NCBI GenBank assembly: GCA_021848545.1 | Contig: JAJZUL010000013.1 | Coordinates: forward strand, 1-64,000 | Origin: Pseudomonadota bacterium | GTDB taxonomy: Bacteria > Pseudomonadota > Alphaproteobacteria > Rhodospirillales > Magnetospirillaceae | DNA: 64,000 nt | Reading direction: 5' to 3' | Part shown: positions 42,519-51,686 of the stretch, piece after piece | Position numbering within the stretch: position 1 is the first letter of the stretch | Layout: the number at the start of each line of letters is the position of its first letter | Notes under the pieces: generated by a model | Told to the model about the DNA's origin: nothing | What the model saw: the letters and a program-made list of their open reading frames with translations, nothing else | Databases searched by the model: none | Program-made: the position numbers and the translations under genes

Positions 42519-43196
42519 ATGCGCATCCTGCTGATTGAGGACGATGCCGAGGCGGCCGCCTATATGGCCAAGGGTTTGAAAGAGGCCGGTCACACCGTGG
42601 ATCACGCCGCCGACGGCACCAACGGCCTGTTTCTGGCCACCACCGAACGCTATGACGTGATGGTGGTGGACCGCATGCTTCCGGGCCTGGACGGTCTGTC
42701 CATCATCCAGTCGATCCGCGCCGACGGCAACGCCACGCCGGTGCTGATCCTGTCGGCGCTGGGCAAGGTGGACGACCGGGTGCGCGGCCTGCGCGCCGGC
42801 GGCGACGATTATCTGGTCAAGCCCTATGCCTTTGCCGAGCTGATGGCGCGCATCGACGCCTTGGGGCGGCGTTCCACCGCCGCCCAGCCGGAAACCCGCC
42901 TGAAGGTCGAGGATCTGGAAATCGATTTGCTGGCCCGCACCGTGACCCGCGCCGGTCGCGCCATCGATCTGCAACCCCGCGAATTCCGGCTGCTCGAATA
43001 TCTCATGCGCCATGCGGGGCAGGTGGTGACCCGGACCATGTTGCTGGAAAACGTCTGGGAATATCATTTCGATCCCCAGACCAACCTGATCGACGTTCAT
43101 ATCAGCCGTTTGCGCCAGAAGGTGGACAAGGATTTCGAACGCCCCTTGATCCATACCGTTCGCGGCGCGGGATATTCGTTACGTGCGCCCCGGTGA
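42519..43196 (+). CDS. OmpR-family two-component response regulator
   Basis: A 225-aa response regulator. The receiver domain (residues 1-115) has the acidic pair in ILLIEDDAEAA, phospho-acceptor Asp51 in VMVVDRMLPGLDG, the Thr/Ser switch in LILSALGKVDDR and Lys in YLVKPYAF. The C-terminal winged helix (130-225) shows LQPREFRLLEYLMRHAGQVV and ENVWEYHFDPQTNLIDVHIS. It is most like the QseB/CopR branch. It overlaps the kinase gene by 14 bp, so the two are translationally coupled. The start ATG has AGGA seven bases upstream. The stimulus is unknown. Confidence 0.94.
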   Translation: MRILLIEDDAEAAAYMAKGLKEAGHTVDHAADGTNGLFLATTERYDVMVVDRMLPGLDGLSIIQSIRADGNATPVLILSALGKVDDRVRGLRAGGDDYLVKPYAFAELMARIDALGRRSTAAQPETRLKVEDLEIDLLARTVTRAGRAIDLQPREFRLLEYLMRHAGQVVTRTMLLENVWEYHFDPQTNLIDVHISRLRQKVDKDFERPLIHTVRGAGYSLRAPR

Positions 43197-44613
43197 TCTG
43201 TTTCGCGCCACCACCTTCCGGCTGGCGCTCAATTATCTCGGCCTGTTCACGGTCTCGGCCATCGCCCTGATCGGATTGGTGTCCTGGAGCACCTCGCTGT
43301 TCATCGAATGGCGGCTCCAGGCGACGGTGGAGGCCGATGCCAGCGGCCTGTCGGAACGCTACCGGGAAAGCGGCCTGCGCGGGCTGGCCGACCTGATCGA
43401 GGAGCGGATCCGTCAGGAGGGCGAGGGGCCCAGCGTCTATCTGCTGGTCAGCCCCGACGGGGCGCGCATCGCCGGCAATCTGTATGGCTGGCCGGCGCGA
43501 CATCCCAATGCCGAGGGATGGGTGCGGTTCAGGATCGAACGCATCGGCGACCGCACCACCACCGTCATCGCCCACGCCTTTTACCTGTCCGGCGGCTACC
43601 GGTTGCTGGTGGGCCGGACCATGGACGATGTCGAGCGGGTCAAGCTGGCCATCAACCGCGCCCTGGGCTGGGGCTTGGCGCTGACCATATTGCTGGGGAT
43701 CGTCGGCGGCTATTTCGCCAGCCGCCAGATGGTGCAGCGGGTCGAGGCGATGAGCCGCACCGCCCGGCGCATCGTCGGCGGCGACATGACCAGCCGCATG
43801 CATCTGTCTGGAGCCCGCGACGAATTCGATCAGTTGGCCCAATCCTTCAACGAGATGATGGACGAGATCCAGCGGCTGGTGGAAAGCCTGCGCACGGTAA
43901 CCGACAACATCGCCCATGATCTGCGCACGCCCCTGAACCGGCTGCGCAGCCGCATCGATCTGGCCCTGATCGGCAAGGCCGAGGGCGAAGCCGCCGATTA
44001 TCGCCGCACCCTCGAGGAAACCTTGGCCGAGGCCGACAATCTGCTGGCCACCTTCAATGCCCTGCTCGCCATTTCCCAGGCGGAATCGGGGTCGCGGCTG
44101 AATTCCTTCGAAGCGCTCGACCCGGCGCGTTTGGCCGAGGATGTGGTCGAATTGTACGAACCCCTGGCCGAGCAGAACGGCGTGCGGCTGACCGCGCGCT
44201 TCGACGATTGGCCGGGTGCGGACGCGCCGACCATCGCCGGCGACCGCCATATGCTGTTTCAGGCTTTGGCCAATCTGGTGGACAACGCGGTCAAATACGC
44301 GCCGGCCGGCAGCGTGGTGACGGTGAGCGTCGCCGCTGGCGATCGGGACGGGCACGCGCCCGGCCGGGTCGAGATCGTGGTGGCCGACAACGGCCCCGGC
44401 GTGCCCGAGGGCGCCCGCGACCGGGTGCTGGAACGGTTCGTGCGCCTGGATTCCACCCGCACCACTCCGGGCAACGGGCTGGGTCTGTCGCTGGTCAATG
44501 CGGTGGCGCGCCTGCATGGCGCCGATCTGATCCTCGAAGACAATCAGCCGGGTCTCAGGGTGCGGCTGCGCTTTCCTCCGCCGACGGCTGATTTGCCGTC
44601 CGATGAGGCTTAG
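43183..44613 (+). CDS. Two-component sensor histidine kinase
   Basis: A 476-aa inner-membrane kinase. Transmembrane helix 1 is about residues 15-38, a periplasmic sensor loop of about 125 residues follows, and helix 2 is about 163-183 (GWGLALTILLGIVGGYFAS). Then come a HAMP domain, the HisKA box with phospho-His in TDNIAHDLRTPLNRLRSRI (about residue 244), and the HATPase domain with the N box (LANLVDNAVKYAP), G1 (VADNGPGVP) and G2 (GNGLGLSLVNAV). It starts with GTG inside the regulator's last codons and is the cognate kinase of that OmpR-type protein by gene arrangement. The sensor loop offers no recognisable ligand domain. Confidence 0.94.
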   Translation: MRPGDLFRATTFRLALNYLGLFTVSAIALIGLVSWSTSLFIEWRLQATVEADASGLSERYRESGLRGLADLIEERIRQEGEGPSVYLLVSPDGARIAGNLYGWPARHPNAEGWVRFRIERIGDRTTTVIAHAFYLSGGYRLLVGRTMDDVERVKLAINRALGWGLALTILLGIVGGYFASRQMVQRVEAMSRTARRIVGGDMTSRMHLSGARDEFDQLAQSFNEMMDEIQRLVESLRTVTDNIAHDLRTPLNRLRSRIDLALIGKAEGEAADYRRTLEETLAEADNLLATFNALLAISQAESGSRLNSFEALDPARLAEDVVELYEPLAEQNGVRLTARFDDWPGADAPTIAGDRHMLFQALANLVDNAVKYAPAGSVVTVSVAAGDRDGHAPGRVEIVVADNGPGVPEGARDRVLERFVRLDSTRTTPGNGLGLSLVNAVARLHGADLILEDNQPGLRVRLRFPPPTADLPSDEA

Positions 44614-44741
44614 AGCGGTGTGCCTCGTATTTAAGGCACGCCGCTCTTGCGCCCATTGAGGGCGCGGCCAAGCGCGCGGACGCGCGCGCTTAGGCAGAGG
44701 GAAAAACAAAACGGCTTAGAGTGTGATGCACATTTAGGGCA
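44614..44741. repeat. Intergenic repeat family D, copy 2 (intact, with two hairpins)
   Basis: Between the convergent kinase and DapA-like genes. The hairpin AGAGCGGTGTGCCT..AGGCACGCCGCTCT (about 44613-44648) is followed by the family D core (44654-44700, GCCCATTGAGGGCGCGGCCA to TTAGGCAGAGGG). A second hairpin is CTTAGAGTGTGATGC with GCATCAAACTCTAAG (about 44716-44754). The core preserves the pre-insertion site of the MITE at 32286. Confidence 0.8.
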
Positions 44742-45590
44742 TCAAACTCTAAGCGCCGTTCTGATGGCGGCGACGGCCGTCTCGTCCAGTTCCGCCAGCG
44801 GCGGGCGGACGATTGCCCAGGCGGGGTCATCCTCCAGGATCGCCAGCGCGGCCTTGATCGCCACGGTGGCGGGCCGGCCGGCCAGGGCGGCGCGGATGTG
44901 ATCGGTGCCGGCCGCATCGGTGGGATCGACCAGATTGGCATAGCCTGAAATGCAGCCGGCGCGGGCGCCGACCGCCTGGTTCAGGGCCGGCAGCAGCCGG
45001 GCCTGACCGGTCAGCAAGGCAACGTCGGGGCAGGCCCGTCCCACCGCCAGCAGGGTATCGAGATCGCCCGACGAATCCTTGATGCCGGCGATGATCGCGG
45101 GGTAGGCCCGGGCCAGCCGCGTCACCAGCGAAGCGGTGACGGCGACCCCGCTTTGCCGGGGGAAATTGTAGAGATAAACCCGAAGGCGCTCCCCCTGCGG
45201 CGCCGCCAGTATCCGGTCGATGGCCCGGGCGAAAAAGGCGAACAGTCCGTCCTCGGTCACGCCCTTGAAATAGAAGGGCGGCAGCAGCAGAACGCCGCCG
45301 CATCCCAGACGGATGGCGTGATGGGACAGGGCCACCACCTCGTCGGCGACGCAGGACCCCGCGCCGACGATGGTCGATGGTCCCGTCAATTCCGCCTTGG
45401 CCATGGCGTCCAGCAGGGACCGTTTTTCATGAAAGGACAAGGACGGCCCTTCGCCGGTGGTGCCGAACGGCACCAGACCCACGCCGCGATCGGCCAGACG
45501 GCGGCCCAGATTCACGAGACGGGCGGAATCGGGAAGAAGGCCGGCATCGAACGGCGTGGGCAGGGGGGCCAGGACGGTCGGAAAAAGCAT
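44742..45590 (-). CDS. DapA-family (dihydrodipicolinate synthase-like) aldolase/lyase
   Basis: A 282-aa class I aldolase-fold TIM barrel. Key residues are the GTTGEG loop (Thr45, LVPFGTTGEGPSLSF), Tyr141 in YLYNFPRQSG and the Schiff-base Lys171 in IIAGIKDSSGD. These match the DHDPS/N-acetylneuraminate lyase superfamily. Sequence around the carboxylate-binding positions and the rather short C terminus make it uncertain whether it is the lysine-pathway DapA or a paralogue acting on another keto acid. It is convergent with the kinase gene, and its 3' end reaches into a family D hairpin. Confidence 0.85.
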   Translation of the reverse strand: MLFPTVLAPLPTPFDAGLLPDSARLVNLGRRLADRGVGLVPFGTTGEGPSLSFHEKRSLLDAMAKAELTGPSTIVGAGSCVADEVVALSHHAIRLGCGGVLLLPPFYFKGVTEDGLFAFFARAIDRILAAPQGERLRVYLYNFPRQSGVAVTASLVTRLARAYPAIIAGIKDSSGDLDTLLAVGRACPDVALLTGQARLLPALNQAVGARAGCISGYANLVDPTDAAGTDHIRAALAGRPATVAIKAALAILEDDPAWAIVRPPLAELDETAVAAIRTALRV

Positions 45591-45662
45591 GGTCGACGGC
45601 GTTATGAAAGCGGATTTTCGTAGTTTATCCCAACATCCGCCCCCGTCACGCCGCCGTTTTCG

Positions 45663-46313
45663 TCAGGCCCGCGGCAACAGTTTGGCGCCCGCCGCCACCG
45701 ATTGCTCCATGTGGGCGAAATTCCGCGGATTTTCCTGGAAATATTTGCTGGCCTGGAGATAGCCCTTGATATCTTCGACGGTGACGATCGGCCCGTCCGG
45801 CGGCGCCATGCCCATTTCCGTGCCGCCGCCCAGCCAGCGATTGAGGGTGTCGGGCGCGCCGGTCATGTTGACCCACAGGGCGATGTACAATTGCGCCTCG
45901 GGATCGATGGTCTTGCCGGCCCGGCCGGCGGCATCGACCGAGCTGTCGATATAGCCCAGAACGCCCCGCATCAGCCCGTCATCCATCTGATCGACCAGAT
46001 CCCGACCCTGGGAACGGGCCAGGGCGTCGTTGACGCGCTCGGCGTCGTCCGGCGACAGGGGGTTGCCGCCGGGGCAGGGGCGGGATACGGCATCCAGGAT
46101 GCGGACCCGCGCGTCGTCATCGACATTGGCCGCTCGCAAAACATTGTCGAGCGTGTCGCGGGCCCGGGCGTTGACGTTGGTGTCGCCCTGAAAAATGCCG
46201 AAGCTGGCGCCGCTGTTTCCCAGGCAGGCATAGGACAGGCAATATGGCGACGCCGGACCCAGTTCATTCGCCTGAATGGCGCTGCGGACGGCGGGAATGA
46301 ACGCTTGATCCAT
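45663..46313 (-). CDS. Hypothetical protein, possibly lysozyme-like fold
   Basis: A 216-aa soluble protein with no signal peptide. The region LSYACLGNSGASFGIFQGDT (residues about 26-45) resembles the small-residue/aromatic core of lysozyme-like or chitosanase-like folds (G.S.GIFQ.D), and a later stretch AQLYIALWVNMTGAPDTLNR is helical. A catalytic Glu cannot be assigned with confidence. It is divergent from the glycerate kinase gene across an AT-rich promoter region with a TCAATT/AATTGA inverted repeat. ATG 46313 has AAAGGCG upstream. The function is not assigned. Confidence 0.68.
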   Translation of the reverse strand: MDQAFIPAVRSAIQANELGPASPYCLSYACLGNSGASFGIFQGDTNVNARARDTLDNVLRAANVDDDARVRILDAVSRPCPGGNPLSPDDAERVNDALARSQGRDLVDQMDDGLMRGVLGYIDSSVDAAGRAGKTIDPEAQLYIALWVNMTGAPDTLNRWLGGGTEMGMAPPDGPIVTVEDIKGYLQASKYFQENPRNFAHMEQSVAAGAKLLPRA

Positions 46314-46375
46314 GATTTGCGCCTTTCGACGGGCGGTCGCGGTTGATGAAACCATAGATAGTGTTTGCCGATATA

Positions 46376-46392
46376 TCAATTCAAATAATTGA
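46376..46392. promoter_or_regulatory. Operator-like inverted repeat in divergent promoter
   Basis: TCAATT (46376-46381) and AATTGA (46387-46392) are separated by 5 bp in the AT-rich gap between two divergent genes, a plausible regulator site. No regulator is identified. Confidence 0.4.
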
Positions 46393-46458
46393 GTAATCAG
46401 AGGTATGCAAAATTATAAATTGTGTATCTGTCGCGGGTCGCCGGCCGGGGAATTGAAG

Positions 46459-47721
46459 ATGAAAAACGATTGTCGCGTCCTGTTGCGCCATCTGTTCGAA
46501 AGCGCGGTGGCGGCGGTTTCGCCGGCGGCGGCGCTGGCGGGGCGCCTGCCGGCGCCGCCGGTCGGCCGGACCGTCGTGATCGGAGCCGGAAAGGCGGCGG
46601 CGTCCATGGCCCGCTTCGTCGAAGACAATTGGCCGGGTCCGCTGGACGGTCTGGTGGTCACCCGCTACGGCCACGGCGTGCCGACCACGCGCATCGCCGT
46701 GATCGAGGCCGGCCATCCCCTGCCCGACGCGGCCGGCGCCGAGGCGGCGCGCGCCATGCTGGCGATGGTCGGGGGATTGTCGTCCGACGATCTGGTGCTG
46801 GCGCTGATATCGGGGGGTGGATCGGCCCTGTTATCGCTGCCTGCCGACGGGATCGGTCTGGCGGACAAGCGATCGGTGACGGCGGCGCTATTGGCCAGCG
46901 GCGCCGCCATCGGCGAGATCAACATCGTGCGCAAGCATCTGTCTTCCATCAAGGGCGGCCGGCTGGCGGCGGCGGCGGCGCCGGCGGCCGTGGTGACCCT
47001 GGCCATTTCCGACGTGCCGGGCGACGATCTCGCCGCCATCGCCTCGGGTCCGACCATCGCCGATCCGACCACCTTCGCCGAGGCCCGCGCCATTCTCGCC
47101 CATTACGGCATCGAGCCGCCGCCTTCCGTCGCCCGCCATCTGGCCGAGGGGCGGAACGAGACCATCAAGCCCGGCGATCCGCGTCTGGCCGCATGCCGCG
47201 CCGAGATCGTCGCCGATGGCTGGATGGCGTTGGACGCAGCGGCTGCCGCGGCCGCCGCCGCCGGCTTTTCGCCTTTGATCCTGGGGGACGGGATCGAGGG
47301 CGAGGCCCGCGAGGCGGCCCGCGTTCTGGCCGGCATCGCCGCTTCGATCAAGCGCCGCGACCGGCCGGTCAAGCGGCCGGCGGTATTGATTTCGGGCGGC
47401 GAGACCAGCGTGACCCTGCGCGCCCCTGGGCGCGGCGGGCGCAATACGGAATTCCTGCTGGGTCTGGCCCTGGCCCTGGACGGCATGGGGGGGATGCACG
47501 CCATCGCCTGCGACACCGACGGCATCGACGGCACCGAGGACAATGCCGGCGCCGTTCTCGCCCCCGACAGTCTGGCGCGGGCCAGAGCGTTGGGTCTCGA
47601 CCCCCGGGCCATGCTGGCCGCCAACGCCTCCTATGATTTCTTCGCCGCCCTCGGCGATCTGGTGGTGACCGGCCCCACCCGCACCAACGTCAACGATTTT
47701 CGGGCGATTCTGGTGGAGTAG
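46459..47721 (+). CDS. Glycerate 2-kinase (GckA/MOFRL family)
   Basis: A 420-aa class II glycerate kinase forming 2-phosphoglycerate from glycerate and ATP, feeding serine-cycle, glyoxylate or tartronate routes into glycolysis. The N-terminal DUF4147 domain has TVVIGAGKAAASMARFVED, LALISGGGSALLSLP and INIVRKHLSSIKGGRLA. The C-terminal MOFRL domain has VLISGGETSVTLRAPGRGGR (residues about 310-330) and ACDTDGIDGTEDNAGAVL. Length is typical. ATG 46459 follows a GGGG ribosome site; the ATG at 46405 has AGAGGT immediately adjacent and would add 18 atypical residues. A family B repeat begins 11 bp after the stop. Confidence 0.93.
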   Translation: MKNDCRVLLRHLFESAVAAVSPAAALAGRLPAPPVGRTVVIGAGKAAASMARFVEDNWPGPLDGLVVTRYGHGVPTTRIAVIEAGHPLPDAAGAEAARAMLAMVGGLSSDDLVLALISGGGSALLSLPADGIGLADKRSVTAALLASGAAIGEINIVRKHLSSIKGGRLAAAAAPAAVVTLAISDVPGDDLAAIASGPTIADPTTFAEARAILAHYGIEPPPSVARHLAEGRNETIKPGDPRLAACRAEIVADGWMALDAAAAAAAAAGFSPLILGDGIEGEAREAARVLAGIAASIKRRDRPVKRPAVLISGGETSVTLRAPGRGGRNTEFLLGLALALDGMGGMHAIACDTDGIDGTEDNAGAVLAPDSLARARALGLDPRAMLAANASYDFFAALGDLVVTGPTRTNVNDFRAILVE

Positions 47722-47732
47722 GTGGTCGCGTC

Positions 47733-47875
47733 AGAGCCCGACCCGAAAGTCGCCATGGCGGCCTGCAAATGGGGGTTTTCTGCGCTTCCGCTGCTCACGT
47801 ACAGAAAGTACGCTCCGCTGCGGTTCTCGAAAGCCGCCATTTTCGGCTCACCCTGGCGATTTCAGGTCGGGCTCT
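47733..47875. repeat. Palindromic repeat family B, copy 3
   Basis: A 143-bp palindrome from AGAGCCCGACCCGAAAGTCG to GGTCGGGCTCT between the convergent glycerate kinase and diguanylate cyclase genes. The remaining 90 bp up to 47965 hold no gene. Confidence 0.92.
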
Positions 47876-47965
47876 CAGAACTTGTAAATCAATCGAACTT
47901 GCAAAATAACGCCCATTGGAAACGCTGGCGTTTTTCCGTCTATTTCACGCCGGATGGGCATTCTT

Positions 47966-49180
47966 TCACAAACGCTCAGCCGGGATTTGGCGGGCGTCCC
48001 CATCGGCTTCGATATATTTCACCCTGTTTCGGCCTGAGTTTTTCGCGTCATAAAGCGCTTTGTCGGCGCGATTGAGAACATCGTCGATGTTTTCATCGGT
48101 GCTCTGAAAAGACGTTGCGCCAATGCTTACCGTTACTCGGAACGCACCCGAAGGAATTTCAACCGGTTTGTCCTCAATATGTTTCCGAAGTTTTTCAAAT
48201 ACGATTTTTGCGTTTTCGGGGTTTGTGTTCGGTAACAGTATGGCGAACTCTTCGCCGCCGATCCGTCCCACCACATCGCTGGTGCGAATGACCTCCTGGA
48301 TGCCCTTGGTGATCATTTTAATGGTGTCGTCGCCGACGGCATGGCCGTAGGTGTCGTTGACGCTCTTGAAGTGATCGATGTCCAACAACGCCACCATCAG
48401 GGGGTCACCGCTGCGGCGTGCGCGATCGACTTCGTGCGTTCCCACCTCCATGAAATAACGGCGGTTCCGGCATCCCGTCATCGGGTCGGTGATCGCGGCG
48501 TTCAGCAACGTCTTCTGTGTGATTTCCAGCTTCCGGAACAAAGGGCGAAAAATCAGGATCGCCTCGGCCAGCAGCGTGGCCAGCATCGCCGCCAGCGCGC
48601 CCCACAGGATTTGTCGCAGCCGCAAATCCGCGGCTTCGCTATCGGCCAGATGTTGATCGATCGCGTTCTCGAAGGACTCGAGAAGCGGTCGTTGCGCCGA
48701 TGCCGTAAGGTCGGCCAATAGCGGGCTGCCGGCGCGCTTGGCCGGCGGCAGGGCCAGATAGGAACGGCCCTGATCGATGAACGTCCTGGTTCGGACGGAA
48801 GGGTAACCGTGGGCTTGCGTATGGGGCGCCATTTTGGTGGCGTTCTTGTCGGGAAAAACGCCCTCTTTCTTTGACTTGTCGCGCAAAATGCGGAACGTGG
48901 TTTCCATTCTGTTCAGATTCTCGAGAAAATCGCTCTCCAACTGGACGTTCCGGCCGATCTCCGGCCGGGCCAGTTCCACCGCCTCCATGGCCACCCGTTG
49001 CGATAATATCCGCATCCGTCCGACCAGATTGATCATGCGCGCCGTATCGGCTTCATGCGCCGAAATGGTGTCAATGATGATATGAGAGCCGATGGCGAGA
49101 GTCGCAATAAATCCAAGGGCGGAAATATATATTATTTTTACAAATTTGAAGCCGGTGTTATGTGACAGTAATTTTTCCAT
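47966..49180 (-). CDS. Membrane-bound diguanylate cyclase (GGDEF) with PilJ-type sensor
   Basis: A 404-aa inner-membrane protein predicted to make c-di-GMP. Helix 1 is residues about 14-38. A periplasmic helical region about 160 aa long starts with VGRMRILSQRVAMEAVELAR, the type IV pili methyl-accepting/PilJ-like signature. Helix 2 is about 192-215. The GGDEF domain has DPMTGCRNRRYF, LLDIDHFKSVNDTYGHAVGD and the active-site motif GGEEF (RIGGEEFAILLP). No RxxD inhibitory site is obvious. ATG 49180 was chosen; a GTG three codons upstream is possible. Codon use in the first 50 residues is AT-rich. Confidence 0.92.
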   Translation of the reverse strand: MEKLLSHNTGFKFVKIIYISALGFIATLAIGSHIIIDTISAHEADTARMINLVGRMRILSQRVAMEAVELARPEIGRNVQLESDFLENLNRMETTFRILRDKSKKEGVFPDKNATKMAPHTQAHGYPSVRTRTFIDQGRSYLALPPAKRAGSPLLADLTASAQRPLLESFENAIDQHLADSEAADLRLRQILWGALAAMLATLLAEAILIFRPLFRKLEITQKTLLNAAITDPMTGCRNRRYFMEVGTHEVDRARRSGDPLMVALLDIDHFKSVNDTYGHAVGDDTIKMITKGIQEVIRTSDVVGRIGGEEFAILLPNTNPENAKIVFEKLRKHIEDKPVEIPSGAFRVTVSIGATSFQSTDENIDDVLNRADKALYDAKNSGRNRVKYIEADGDARQIPAERL

Positions 49181-49498
49181 CTCATTCACCGATCATGGCG
49201 TTTATCGTGTTTTTCGACAAAATAAAAAATTATCATAAACGCAATGTTTTATTTAGTGTTGAGCAGTTCGTGCGTCGATGACAATCAAATGTTACAGCGG
49301 TTTATGTAAACATAAAAGTCTATTCGCAATTACCACGCCTAAATCGTCTTGTGCCGTCGCTCACGGTCCACGACCGAGCGCGAGCGGCTTTCGGCGCGAA
49401 TCCGGCCGGCGACTTGACCGGCGGGCCGTTCTGACGGAGAAACCGGGTCCGGGGCGCCGGCGCGATGTCGGTCGTCCGGATCGCAGCCATCTTCCGTC
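49181..49498. other. 318-bp divergent intergenic region
   Basis: AT-rich toward the diguanylate cyclase side. It contains the palindrome TTTATGTAAACATAAA (49301-49316), an operator candidate about 120 bp upstream of the cyclase gene. No coding region is supported. Confidence 0.45.
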
Positions 49499-50785
49499 GT
49501 GCCGCGTCGCCCGCGCTCGGGCGGCGACGGACGGGGAAGCAGGAAAGGAAGCCGCTCTCTGTCCAGCCCACCGCCTTTTGTGGCTGTCATCGGCGCCGGT
49601 CCCGCCGGTCTGATGGCCGCCGAGACCGCCGCCCTGGCCGGCGCGCGCGTGGCGCTCTATGACGCCATGCCTTCGCCGGGCCGCAAATTCCTGTTGGCGG
49701 GACGGGGCGGCCTCAATCTCACCCATGCCGAACTCTATGAATCCTTCGTCGGACGTTATGGTCCGGCGGCGGCGCGTCTGCGTTCCGCTCTCGACGCCTT
49801 CGGCCCGGCACAGATCCGGGACTGGGCGGAGGGTCTGGGCATCGCCACCTTCGTCGGCACGTCAGGGCGGGTGTTTCCCACCGATTTCAAGGCGGCGCCG
49901 TTATTGCGCGCCTGGCGCCGTCGTTTGAGCCATCAAGGCGTCGCCCTGCATGTCCGCCACCGCTGGCTGGGATGGGACGGCGAAAACCGCCTGCGGTTCG
50001 CCGCGCCCGATGGCGACATGCTTTGCGACGCCGATGCCGCGATCCTGGCCCTGGGCGGGGCAAGCTGGCCGCATCTGGGCTCCGACGGGGCCTGGGTCGC
50101 GGCCCTGGCCCGGCGGGGCGTGGATATCGCGCCCCTGCGCCCCGCCAATTGCGGGTTCGACCGGCCCTGGAGCGCTCATTTCCGGGAAAAGGCCGCGGGC
50201 CGGCCGCTGAAGACGGTGGCCCTGTCCCATGGCGGACACGGCGCCAGGGGCGATGTCGTCATCACCGAGACCGGAATCGAGGGCGGCCCGGTCTACGCCC
50301 TGTCGGCCTCGTTGCGGGACGCCATCGCCGCCGAAGGCGCGGCGCGTCTGCTGATCGACCTCAAGCCCGATTGGAGCGAGGCGCGCCTCGCCGCCCAATT
50401 GGCGCGGCCGCGCGGCAGCCGCTCCCTGGCCGCCCATCTCGACCGGAATGTGGGCATATCGGGGGCGGCGGCGTTGCTGTTGCGTGAAATCCTGCCGGCG
50501 GCGGTCCTGGAAAACGCCGGCGCGCTGGCGGCGGCGATCAAGGCGCTGCCCTTGGACCTTGCCGGGCCGCGTCCCTTGGCCGAAGCCATCAGCACCGCCG
50601 GGGGCATCCGCCTGGACGAGGTGGACGACACGTTCATGCTGCGGCGCCTGCCCGGCATTTTCGCCGCCGGCGAGATGCTCGATTGGGAGGCGCCCACCGG
50701 CGGTTACCTGCTGACCGCCTGTCTGGCGACGGGACGCGCCACCGGCGCCAACGCCGCCGCCTGGGCTATATCAAATCGGCGGTAG
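49499..50785 (+). CDS. HI0933/YhiN-family FAD-dependent oxidoreductase
   Basis: A roughly 428-aa flavoprotein. The dinucleotide-binding fold is VAVIGAGPAGLMAAETAALA. GRKFLLAGRGGLNLTHAE is the hallmark of the HI0933/YhiN group, and DADAAILALGGASWPHLGSD is the second FAD motif. The end LRRLPGIFAAGEMLDWEAPT followed by GGYLLTACLATGRATG is the C-terminal flavin-binding block. The family's physiological reaction is not established. The start is uncertain: GTG 49499 is used here, but a purine-rich GGAAGCAGGAAAGGAAG lies before a CTG at 49559, and GTG 49580 starts almost at the first beta strand. Confidence 0.9.
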   Translation: MPRRPRSGGDGRGSRKGSRSLSSPPPFVAVIGAGPAGLMAAETAALAGARVALYDAMPSPGRKFLLAGRGGLNLTHAELYESFVGRYGPAAARLRSALDAFGPAQIRDWAEGLGIATFVGTSGRVFPTDFKAAPLLRAWRRRLSHQGVALHVRHRWLGWDGENRLRFAAPDGDMLCDADAAILALGGASWPHLGSDGAWVAALARRGVDIAPLRPANCGFDRPWSAHFREKAAGRPLKTVALSHGGHGARGDVVITETGIEGGPVYALSASLRDAIAAEGAARLLIDLKPDWSEARLAAQLARPRGSRSLAAHLDRNVGISGAAALLLREILPAAVLENAGALAAAIKALPLDLAGPRPLAEAISTAGGIRLDEVDDTFMLRRLPGIFAAGEMLDWEAPTGGYLLTACLATGRATGANAAAWAISNRR

Positions 50786-50957
50786 CCCGGATGTCGTCAC
50801 GCTCGGGGACGGCTGAAAACGCCCCGGCGTCGGCCTGGACCGAGACGTGGTAGCACTGCCGGCACCACAACACCGTCGCCAGCATCCGTTCGCGAAAGAC
50901 CATATGCCGGGTCGATTGCCGGCATTGGGGACAATGGTGGGCGAGAAGATCCGTCAT
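50766..50957 (-). CDS. Small zinc-ribbon protein
   Basis: A 63-aa protein with two Cys pairs, CPQC (residues 9-12) and CRQC (32-35), forming a zinc-ribbon knuckle pair around MVFRERMLATVLW. No other domain is present. It is presumably a nucleic-acid or protein-binding accessory factor. It overlaps the flavoprotein gene's 3' end by 20 bp in convergent orientation. AGGA lies three bases before the ATG. Confidence 0.7.
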   Translation of the reverse strand: MTDLLAHHCPQCRQSTRHMVFRERMLATVLWCRQCYHVSVQADAGAFSAVPERDDIRATADLI

Positions 50958-51059
50958 CGGTCCTGCTCCGTCTTTATACCGACCGGTTCAGTCAGGTATA
51001 GCCGAAAGGCGGCACGGGCAAGCGACAGTGCGATGAAATCGGATCGCCGCCGGATGCGA

Positions 51060-51686
51060 TCAGGGCTCGTAATCGGGCTGCCGTTCGGGTGCGGCGGCGG
51101 CGAAGGCCGGCAAATCGCGGCAATGGGACGCGATGGCGGCAAGCCGGGGATACTTGGCCAGATCGACCTTGAAACGGAGGGCGTTGGCCATTTGCGGGAC
51201 CAGACACACATCGGCCAGGGTGGGGGTATCGCCGAAACAGAACCGCCCCGATTCGGCGGCGATGCATTCCAGGGCGCGGAACCCCTCCTCGATCCAGTGC
51301 CGCGCCCAGGCGGTGGCGGCGGCTTGGTCGAGGTTTTGGGTGATCCACTGGATCACCCGCCGGCTCTGCAGGGGATGGATGTCGGCGGCGACCATCAGCG
51401 CCATGCGCCGCACCTGGGCCCGCGCCATCGGATCGGCGGGCAGAAGCGGCGGCTGGGGATGAGTTTCCTCGAGATATTCGATGATCGCCAGCGATTGGGC
51501 CAGAAGATCGTCGCCGACGCTCAAGGCCGGGACCATGCCTTGCGGATTGACGGCGAGGTAATCCGCCGTCCGATGAGCGTCCTGTTCCAAATGAATGGGC
51601 GCGGTCTCGTGGGGCAGGCCTTTGAGGTTGAGGGCGATGCGGACCCGGTAGGCGGCGGAGCTGCGCGCGTAGCTGTACAGAATCAC
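51060..51686 (-). CDS. maiA: Maleylacetoacetate isomerase / zeta-class glutathione S-transferase
   Basis: A 208-aa zeta-class GST. VILYSYARSSAAYRVRIALN carries the SSxxxRVR active-site signature of maleylacetoacetate isomerase. YLAVNPQGMVPALSVGDDLL includes the cis-Pro, and LAQSLAIIEYLEETHP the glutathione contact. The reaction is the glutathione-dependent cis-trans isomerisation of maleylacetoacetate to fumarylacetoacetate in tyrosine breakdown. No homogentisate or fumarylacetoacetase gene is nearby, so maleylpyruvate or another substrate is possible. GTG 51686 overlaps the Nudix stop codon (GTGA) and has GGGAGA upstream. Confidence 0.88.
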   Translation of the reverse strand: MILYSYARSSAAYRVRIALNLKGLPHETAPIHLEQDAHRTADYLAVNPQGMVPALSVGDDLLAQSLAIIEYLEETHPQPPLLPADPMARAQVRRMALMVAADIHPLQSRRVIQWITQNLDQAAATAWARHWIEEGFRALECIAAESGRFCFGDTPTLADVCLVPQMANALRFKVDLAKYPRLAAIASHCRDLPAFAAAAPERQPDYEP